From Pseudomonadota bacterium (GTDB lineage: Bacteria; Pseudomonadota; Gammaproteobacteria; Pseudomonadales; Azotimanducaceae), in contig JAQBYL010000109.1 of assembly GCA_027622495.1 (NCBI GenBank), forward strand, positions 1 through 10,806: a stretch of 10,806 nt of DNA, in the 5' to 3' direction. Below the pieces are notes generated by a model. It was not told the origin of the DNA, made no database searches, and saw only the letters and a program-made list of their open reading frames with translations. Position numbers and translations under genes: made by a program. Positions 6,505-10,806 of this stretch are shown in pieces. How positions within the stretch are numbered: the stretch's first letter is position 1; every line of letters begins with the position of its first letter.

Positions 6505-6708
6505 CTATTTCGCCATATGAGCGCGGATCGCTTCTTCAAACCTGTGATCAAGTATCTCCACGCCAAGCATCTGCCACCGGGAGTACTCGGATGCGGCGCT
6601 TTCCAGCGTTGACCGGTACGAATCTTCGTCCAGGTTGCCCAGCTGATAGTCGCCATGCTGGTTCTGCATCCGAAGAGGCTTGGCAAACTCCCATGCGTGC
6701 AATCTCAC
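6505..6708 (-). CDS. Small protein of unknown function, 67 residues
   Basis: I do not recognise this protein. It is charged and probably helical, with aromatic residues in a pattern such as His-Ala-Trp-Glu-Phe-Ala, Asp-Glu-Asp-Ser-Tyr-Arg, Glu-Tyr-Ser-Arg-Trp-Gln and Ile-Leu-Asp-His-Arg-Phe-Glu-Glu-Ala-Ile. There is no signal peptide, membrane segment or metal-binding cluster. It ends 12 bp before the dioxygenase start on the same strand, so the two are probably co-transcribed. The start is uncertain. The first canonical start is GTG at 6708-6706, without a good ribosome-binding site. The same frame is open upstream to about 6774, and that stretch (with Gly-Phe-Leu-Lys-Arg-Lys-Arg and Leu-Thr-Pro-Val-Glu-Arg) reads like real protein. 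The gene may therefore be 5'-truncated, like other genes nearby. Confidence 0.5.
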   Translation of the reverse strand: MRLHAWEFAKPLRMQNQHGDYQLGNLDEDSYRSTLESAASEYSRWQMLGVEILDHRFEEAIRAHMAK

Positions 6709-6851
6709 CCGTTCAACAGGGGTCAGTGAATCAATCGCGGTACGCTTGCGCTTCAGAAACCCCGATGGCGTGTCTCACTTCAACCACCAGCCTGCACTGA
6801 ACCGCCTGAAATCCGGTTACAATCTTAGAGCATAGAACAGGAACTATCAGT

Positions 6852-7724
6852 TTGTCCGATCTACCCCAAAAAACTGAGTCATACCTCGGCACCATAACCG
6901 ACACCTCCCGCTGGCAGAACTTTCGCCACCGGCCAGACGACATCTTCATCTGTACACCACCCAAATGTGGAACGACCTGGACCCAGGCAATCTGTGCGAT
7001 GTTGGTGTTCGGTCGGATTGACCATGGCCAGCAACCCGGCCTCATATCACCGTGGATTGACGCAAATTTCGCCCCGATTGAGGCATACCTTACGCAGATA
7101 GATCAACAGACACACCGAAGATTCATCAAAACACACACTCCGTTGGACGGCATACCCTATTATCCGGAATGTACCTATCTGGTGGTTTGTCGTGATCCAC
7201 GAGACGCTTATTTTTCCGGGCTGAACCACCGCGACAACCTTAACGATCCAACTCTCGCTGCTCTATTTCCCAGCGGGCAGGATTCGTTTCACGACTGGCT
7301 TTACACCGTGCAGGAAGCAGGAACCTGGGATCAGCAGACCCTCGATTCCTTCGCTCATTTTGTGCGATCGTACTGGCAGTACCGCGATCTACCCAACCTT
7401 CATCTTTTTCACTACACAGACATGCGCCACGACCTGCTAAAAGCAGTCACCAGCATGGCCGATGTGCTGGGTGTCGAATACGACGCCAATACGTTGAACA
7501 ATTTTGCCAACGCAGCATCGTTTGAAAGCATGAAAAACCGGCCAGCTCAGTTTGCACCTGAATCCGGAACGGGCATGTGGAAGGCAGAGGCAAAATTTTT
7601 CGCCAGTGGGTCCGTCCGTCAATGGGAAGGCCAACTCAGTGACAGGGAACTGGCTCTATTCAACACACGGATAAATAACCTGCTGCCTCCAGATGCGGTT
7701 AACTGGCTGCTTAAAAAGGCCTGA
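6852..7724 (+). CDS. PAPS-dependent sulfotransferase (Sulfotransfer_1 family)
   Basis: Transfers a sulfuryl group from 3'-phosphoadenosine-5'-phosphosulfate to a hydroxyl or amine acceptor; predicted cytoplasmic. The 290-residue length matches cytosolic sulfotransferases. The 5'-phosphosulfate loop is Pro-Pro-Lys-Cys-Gly-Thr-Thr-Trp (36-43). The catalytic base is probably H95 in Lys-Thr-His. The 3'-phosphate motif is Cys-Arg-Asp-Pro-Arg-Asp-Ala-Tyr-Phe-Ser (113-122). The late motif, normally Arg-Lys-Gly-x-x-Gly-Asp-Trp, is changed here to Ala-Ser-Gly-Ser-Val-Arg-Gln-Trp (251-258), so two phosphate-binding basic residues are absent. The TTG start at 6852 is supported by AGGAA at 6839-6843, eight bases upstream. 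It is divergent from the dioxygenase gene pair, with about 140 bp between them. The acceptor is unknown. Confidence 0.9.
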   Translation: MSDLPQKTESYLGTITDTSRWQNFRHRPDDIFICTPPKCGTTWTQAICAMLVFGRIDHGQQPGLISPWIDANFAPIEAYLTQIDQQTHRRFIKTHTPLDGIPYYPECTYLVVCRDPRDAYFSGLNHRDNLNDPTLAALFPSGQDSFHDWLYTVQEAGTWDQQTLDSFAHFVRSYWQYRDLPNLHLFHYTDMRHDLLKAVTSMADVLGVEYDANTLNNFANAASFESMKNRPAQFAPESGTGMWKAEAKFFASGSVRQWEGQLSDRELALFNTRINNLLPPDAVNWLLKKA

Positions 7725-7733
7725 GAGCCGAAC

Positions 7734-8261
7734 CTACTGACCCCCAACCGTATAGGGGTTGTCTGGTCTGTTCTGCATCTTGTCAGACTCTTCTTCGACC
7801 TTGCTCACGAATTCAGGTGACGCCAGTTCGTGCCATGGCCGCCCCTGATTCCATTCTCTGGCAAACGTCTCGGATTGATTTTTTTCCGCCGCGATACTGG
7901 TCGCCGCCTGAATCGCCAGACCAGCCTCCCCAACTGTGTTGGCGCGGACAAAATTCGCCCGTTGGAGGTTGGCAAAATCAATCCACAGATTATTCAAACG
8001 TATCCGCTCAACCTCGCTCAACTCTTCGTCGCGTCGCCCGGCGAGCCAGATTCTGGCCAGGTCTTCATTCTCCATCAGACGCCCGCGCCAGCGCGAAATA
8101 GTATCGCTGTGTCGGTCGAGGGCTGAGGCGCGTTCCAGACGGTTCGATTCAGCCATGGTCCGGGTGCTGTGCCTGATCTGAAACACCAGAATGATCAGTG
8201 TCAGGGTTACCGCCGCGGCACCAATAATTTCTCCGATTGCGCTGATGGCTTCCCAGTTCAT
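7734..8261 (-). CDS. Hypothetical protein with one N-terminal membrane segment
   Basis: A 175-residue protein starting Met-Asn-Trp-Glu-Ala-Ile-Ser-Ala-Ile-Gly-Glu-Ile, then a hydrophobic helix at about residues 9-27 (Ala-Ala-Ala-Val-Thr-Leu-Thr-Leu-Ile-Ile-Leu-Val-Phe-Gln-Ile). The rest is a soluble, charged, mostly helical region with many Arg and Glu, including Trp-Arg-Gly-Arg-Leu and Ile-Trp-Leu-Ala-Gly-Arg-Arg-Asp. Proteins with this opening helix and a cytoplasmic helical tail recur in proteobacterial genomes without a known function. By the positive-inside rule, with Arg-His just after the helix, the tail probably faces the cytoplasm. It ends nine bases from the convergent sulfotransferase stop. 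No catalytic motif is seen. Confidence 0.75.
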   Translation of the reverse strand: MNWEAISAIGEIIGAAAVTLTLIILVFQIRHSTRTMAESNRLERASALDRHSDTISRWRGRLMENEDLARIWLAGRRDEELSEVERIRLNNLWIDFANLQRANFVRANTVGEAGLAIQAATSIAAEKNQSETFAREWNQGRPWHELASPEFVSKVEEESDKMQNRPDNPYTVGGQ

Positions 8262-8298
8262 CTAACCGCTCACCCGTTACCGACGACGCAAGTTCTGC

Positions 8299-9057
8299 TC
8301 ACGAACATAACTCATCTGCCAACGCGCGCAGTAAGTTCGCCCCATCACCGCTCCAGGCGCTGCCGTGCATGCAGGCAAGTGTAGTCGGTTTGGTGAGAGC
8401 GAGCTTTTCCAGGAGTTCCCGGGCGTTTTTTGTGTGTGAAAAGTAGTCCATTTCGTGGCGCGATGCCTCGCTCGGACCCAGGATGTCGGTTTCGGTCAGC
8501 GGTGGATGATCAGAACCTGGTTGTGTGAAGAGATCACCGCAGAGCAGCGTCCTGGTTTTTTCTTCCATCAGGAACCCACATTCCCAGGAATGCGGCAGAT
8601 GCGGCGCATCGAGCCATCTGACGCAGTGCCTGCCAAGAGACAGAATCTCCCCATCCATCAGGGCGCGCGGTGGTCGATCAGCCATGTCACCAATCGACAC
8701 CATCGCCGCCACCATTCCACACAGGGGTAGTGATTGCGGAGCAACTGCCAGCCACTCATTTAAAGATCCACACTCATCTGATTCAACGTGAGAAAAGGAG
8801 ATATATCGCAACTGCTCCACCGGCATCACACTCGCTACTGCTTCCCTCACGAGAGGAAACATCTTTCGCGGGCCGGTATGAAAAATCAGCGGTTCATCAT
8901 CAACAATCAGGTACTGGTTAAAAGAGAAGCCACCTTCGATGCCTTCTATCTGGACCGGTGTATTGATGCGGTAGATCCCATCGGCAATCTCATGGACATT
9001 TGTCCCGGAATGTTTGTTGGTTACGGTCAAGTTGCCTATCTCCACGGAGCACGTCAC
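8299..9057 (-). CDS. Metallo-beta-lactamase-fold protein with flavodiiron-like (ODP) metal site
   Basis: A protein of up to 252 residues with the fold of oxygen-binding diiron proteins and the N-terminal domain of flavodiiron proteins. Visible metal-ligand motifs are His-Val-Glu-Ser-Asp-Glu-Cys-Gly (90-97, the His-x-Glu-x-Asp pattern), Pro-His-Leu-Pro-His-Ser-Trp (152-158), Leu-Cys-Gly-Asp-Leu-Phe (172-177, bridging Asp D175) and Cys-Met-His-Gly-Ser-Ala-Trp (229-235). His-x-Glu-x-Asp rather than His-x-His-x-Asp-His points to iron and O2/NO/redox chemistry rather than hydrolysis. No flavodoxin domain follows, so it is a standalone module. The longest start is GTG at 9057; a TTG at 9030 with GGAG nine bases upstream would give 243 residues and fits the conserved beginning (Ile-Ala-Asp-Gly-Ile-Tyr-Arg) equally well. 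Function is inferred from the fold only. Confidence 0.85.
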   Translation of the reverse strand: MTCSVEIGNLTVTNKHSGTNVHEIADGIYRINTPVQIEGIEGGFSFNQYLIVDDEPLIFHTGPRKMFPLVREAVASVMPVEQLRYISFSHVESDECGSLNEWLAVAPQSLPLCGMVAAMVSIGDMADRPPRALMDGEILSLGRHCVRWLDAPHLPHSWECGFLMEEKTRTLLCGDLFTQPGSDHPPLTETDILGPSEASRHEMDYFSHTKNARELLEKLALTKPTTLACMHGSAWSGDGANLLRALADELCS

Positions 9058-9166
9058 GCAGAATAGTTTGGTTTTCAGGGAGAAGGAAGCAAACCAACCG
9101 GGTTTTCCAGCGGCATGGCAAGGAGGTAGGCTAGCAGTTGCCGATCCGCAGCTGTGATCTTAAGCC

Positions 9167-9171
9167 AGGAG
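9167..9171 (+). promoter_or_regulatory. Ribosome-binding site of the DUF1801 remnant
   Basis: AGGAG, seven bases before the GTG at 9179. It fixes the original start of the broken DUF1801 gene. Confidence 0.65.
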
Positions 9172-9178
9172 AAACCCA

Positions 9179-9441
9179 GTGCCTCCCGAAATCGAAACCT
9201 TCCTGCGCGACTATTCTCCGGAAATCCGGCAACTTTCAGCGGACCTCAGAGAAAGTTCTGCGCAATTGCACCCCACGCCAAGTGGGTCAACCTGCAATTT
9301 CACGCCGGCGCTTCACTCGACGACACCAGCAACCTGCTTTCTGGCTCCGGCAAAGCAATGCGCCACGCAAAGATAGCCTCTCGCACAGACATCGGTTCTG
9401 ACCTTGCGGACCTGATCCGTCAGGCATCAGCCGGCACCTGA
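9179..9441 (+). pseudogene. Broken DUF1801 (YdhG-like) gene with internal deletion and frame change
   Basis: The first 24 codons from GTG 9179 match the usual DUF1801 opening: Ile-Glu-Thr-Phe-Leu-Arg, Ser-Pro-Glu-Ile-Arg-Gln-Leu, then Ala-Asp-Leu-Arg-Glu. From about 9253 the homology continues in a different frame with the C-terminal half: Cys-Ala-Ile-Ala-Pro-His-Ala-Lys-Trp-Val-Asn-Leu-Gln-Phe, Gly-Ala-Ser-Leu-Asp-Asp, Leu-Ser-Gly-Ser-Gly-Lys-Ala-Met-Arg-His, ending at TGA 9439-9441. Some 35-45 residues expected between the two halves are missing, and the frame changes at the junction (9244-9255). Translation from the native start would run out of frame to a stop near 9376. DUF1801 is a small domain of uncertain function. 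The P-loop gene starts nine bases downstream. Confidence 0.72.
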
Positions 9442-9450
9442 ATCATCACA

Positions 9451-9963
9451 ATGCCACCTTTAAGCACCTCGCATCTTCAGCAATACCAGCGCATCAACAT
9501 CACCGGAAACGCAGGCGCTGGAAAAACCACTGCAGCTCACAGGCTTGGTTCGAGACTGGGTCTTCCGGTGCATTCGCTTGACCCGATCGTCTGGCAGACG
9601 GACTGGAAGAAGACGCCCATGACGTTGCGTGCCCCGTTAGAAGAAGAACTCGTCGCAAGACCCCGCTGGATAATTGACGGGGTTTCCAAACGCGTGCGCG
9701 ACGCAGCAGACCTGGTCATTTTTCTGGATGTGCCAGCGCGGGTCTGTTTGTTCCGGGCGACCATGCGAACGCTCCGTCATCTGCGCCATCAGCGGCCGGA
9801 GTTTCCACCCGGATGTCCGGAGTGGCAGATTTATCTGAGGCTTGTCCGGTTGATCTGGCAGTTTCCGGCGAGGTCCGGTCTGGATATCCGAAATGAGGCT
9901 GACCAGGATCTGCGCTACCGGATCGTCCCGCCCAACGATTTCGCTACTCTAATCGGGTGCTAG
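9451..9963 (+). CDS. P-loop NTPase of the adenylate kinase/FlaR (topology modulation) type
   Basis: A 170-residue soluble protein with a Walker A motif Gly-Asn-Ala-Gly-Ala-Gly-Lys-Thr-Thr (19-27) after a short beta strand, the Leu-Asp-x-Ile substrate-side motif (43-46), Trp-Ile-Ile-Asp-Gly (73-77), the Walker B-like strand Leu-Val-Ile-Phe-Leu-Asp (88-93), and an Arg-rich lid region (102-115). This layout matches small nucleoside- or shikimate-kinase-like proteins often annotated as adenylate kinase-related or DNA topology modulation (FlaR) proteins; the substrate is not established. The ATG at 9451 follows the DUF1801 remnant by nine bases and has no strong ribosome-binding site of its own, so translation may depend on upstream ribosomes. 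Its TAG stop (9961-9963) shares the palindromic CTAG with the stop of the convergent YbjQ remnant. Confidence 0.8.
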   Translation: MPPLSTSHLQQYQRINITGNAGAGKTTAAHRLGSRLGLPVHSLDPIVWQTDWKKTPMTLRAPLEEELVARPRWIIDGVSKRVRDAADLVIFLDVPARVCLFRATMRTLRHLRHQRPEFPPGCPEWQIYLRLVRLIWQFPARSGLDIRNEADQDLRYRIVPPNDFATLIGC

Positions 9964-10105
9964 CGGATCCGGACCGCCGTACCACTGACGGTTACCATCA
10001 GCATGCCGGATCTGTTGCCGATAGATTCGTAGTCAAAGTCGATGCCGATGATCGCGAGGCTTCGATCGTGCGGTCCTGCAGAACGTTGGTGGTCGAGGTG
10101 AGCAT
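9960..10105 (-). pseudogene. ybjQ: Broken YbjQ-family (UPF0145, heavy-metal-binding-like) gene with its middle deleted
   Basis: From the ATG at 10105-10103 the first codons give the YbjQ opening Met-Leu-Thr-Ser-Thr-Thr-Asn-Val-Leu-Gln-Asp-Arg-Thr-Ile. From about 10055, in another frame, comes the family's C-terminal end: Ala-Ile-Ile-Gly-Ile-Asp-Phe-Asp-Tyr-Glu, then Gly-Met-Leu-Met-Val-Thr-Val-Ser-Gly-Thr-Ala-Val-Arg, with a TAG stop at 9962-9960. Intact YbjQ proteins have about 105-110 residues; only about 45 are left, so roughly 60 central residues are gone. The native start now yields a 35-residue out-of-frame peptide ending near 9998. The gene lies 20 bp downstream of the methyltransferase on the same strand and still has a strong ribosome-binding site. 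Confidence 0.82.
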
Positions 10106-10113
10106 GGGCAGTT

Positions 10114-10119
10114 CTCCTT
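10114..10119 (-). promoter_or_regulatory. Strong ribosome-binding site of the YbjQ remnant
   Basis: AAGGAG on the minus strand, eight bases before the ATG at 10105. It confirms the original start of the broken gene. Confidence 0.7.
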
Positions 10120-10125
10120 TGTTTT

Positions 10126-10806
10126 TTACGTTTTTCTGGTGAGGATCGTCCTCATGAAATTCGGCTCGACCAGACCGGCGTATATCAATTCCTGATCCAA
10201 CCTCCACAAATGGGCGAGCAGCTGCTGGTCTTCTTCTGATTCCGTGTAGTTCTGCGCGAACCCTTCAAGCAGGGGGAACAAGATCCCGGCATAGGTGAAC
10301 AGGGAATCAACGTCAAACGTATCCGTTAACACACCCATGATTTCTTCTGCGCGCACCGCTTCGAAGGGCGGGAGAGCTTCGATTTTTGGTATGTGAATCT
10401 GATCGTACACAAGACCCTGAGCGGTTGTGCGAAGTCGCTCGGGGAGACCGGACCAGATCTCACCACAGATACGCCGTTGCTTTTCTGATCGTTGAAGCTG
10501 ATTCGGGCCAATGTAATCGATCAGCACAAATATCCCATGCGGTTTCAGAGCATTGTGGATCTCTTTTGCAACATGCTCGATAGCCTCCAGATGATGGAAG
10601 GCCTGTTGAATGTAGACAACATCATAGGTTGATGCAGGCAGGCTGATCTGATTTACATCCGCGATCTGATAATTCACTTCGATATCCGGATCAATATCCA
10701 GCCGGTTGAAGAACTTCTTACGCTGGCCCGGACTGATGTCATAGGCATCAATAGAGGTGACTTCTGCGGTGTGCGCAAAAAAGTCATACTCACCGGTCAT
10801 GTCGCC
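10126..10806 (-). CDS. Class I SAM-dependent methyltransferase (N-terminal end outside window)
   Basis: A Rossmann-fold methyltransferase of unknown substrate. The frame is open to the window end. The first visible residues, Gly-Asp-Met-Thr-Gly-Glu-Tyr-Asp-Phe-Phe-Ala, look like the end of the glycine-rich SAM motif I, so the ATG at 10800 is internal and the true start is beyond 10806. Further motifs are Ser-Ile-Asp-Ala-Tyr-Asp-Ile-Ser (acidic residue for the ribose), Ala-Asp-Val-Asn-Gln (adenine side), Tyr-Asp-Val-Val-Tyr-Ile-Gln-Gln-Ala-Phe-His-His-Leu (motif IV) and Leu-Lys-Pro-His-Gly-Ile-Phe-Val-Leu (post-motif). A helical C-terminal part of about 120 residues follows, which may be the acceptor-binding cap. 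The YbjQ remnant follows by 20 bp on the same strand. Confidence 0.85.
   Translation of the reverse strand, partial: GDMTGEYDFFAHTAEVTSIDAYDISPGQRKKFFNRLDIDPDIEVNYQIADVNQISLPASTYDVVYIQQAFHHLEAIEHVAKEIHNALKPHGIFVLIDYIGPNQLQRSEKQRRICGEIWSGLPERLRTTAQGLVYDQIHIPKIEALPPFEAVRAEEIMGVLTDTFDVDSLFTYAGILFPLLEGFAQNYTESEEDQQLLAHLWRLDQELIYAGLVEPNFMRTILTRKT

Noticed and set aside
6818..6823. TACAAT as a -10 box for the sulfotransferase gene
   Set aside because: The -10 is reasonable, but no acceptable -35 lies at 16-18 bp; too weak to annotate.
7740..7760. ACCCC/GGGGT inverted repeat as a bidirectional terminator between the sulfotransferase and the membrane protein gene
   Set aside because: Only five pairs with a long loop and no T-tract; it lies inside the 3' coding end of the minus-strand gene.

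Overview
The window looks like a bacterial chromosome segment, most likely from an aerobic gammaproteobacterium. The base composition is moderately GC-rich. The PLP aminotransferase and the long SpeA-type arginine decarboxylase resemble Pseudomonas-type proteins, and several genes use TTG or GTG starts. I see no rRNA, tRNA, insertion sequence, phage gene or CRISPR array. The taxonomic statement is inference from protein resemblance only.

Region 1 (1-4677, + strand) is a conserved metabolic block. It holds the 3' part of an agmatinase gene (speB-like), a complete biosynthetic arginine decarboxylase (speA), a class III aminotransferase closely resembling putrescine-pyruvate aminotransferase (SpuC), and a glutathione S-transferase-like gene. 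The first three form a route from arginine to agmatine to putrescine to 4-aminobutanal. A small unannotated hydrophobic reading frame lies between speA and the aminotransferase. A perfect 11-bp inverted repeat lies directly in front of the GST start.

Region 2 (4691-6708, - strand) reads, in transcription order: a small unknown protein, an intact TauD/TfdA-type Fe(II)/2-oxoglutarate dioxygenase, the N-terminal stub of a second GST-like gene, and a broken TfdB/PheA-type FAD monooxygenase. The GST stub runs directly into the FAD monooxygenase at a shared Ile-Pro-Val-Leu-Ile-Val coding segment, forming a chimeric pseudogene. The monooxygenase itself has lost its middle and part of its C-terminal domain. 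This looks like a decayed aromatic- or xenobiotic-type catabolic operon.

Region 3 (6852-10806) is a set of small accessory genes. It contains a PAPS-type sulfotransferase (+), a single-membrane-segment protein (-), a metallo-beta-lactamase-fold protein with a flavodiiron-like diiron site (-), a broken DUF1801 gene (+), a P-loop kinase-like protein (+), a broken YbjQ gene (-), and a class I SAM methyltransferase cut by the window end (-).

The most unusual observation is that three separate genes (FAD monooxygenase, DUF1801, YbjQ) keep recognisable start and end segments but have lost the middle, with a frame change at each junction. A fourth (GST) is fused to its downstream neighbour. This suggests repeated short internal deletions within about 5.5 kb, next to an intact polyamine block.
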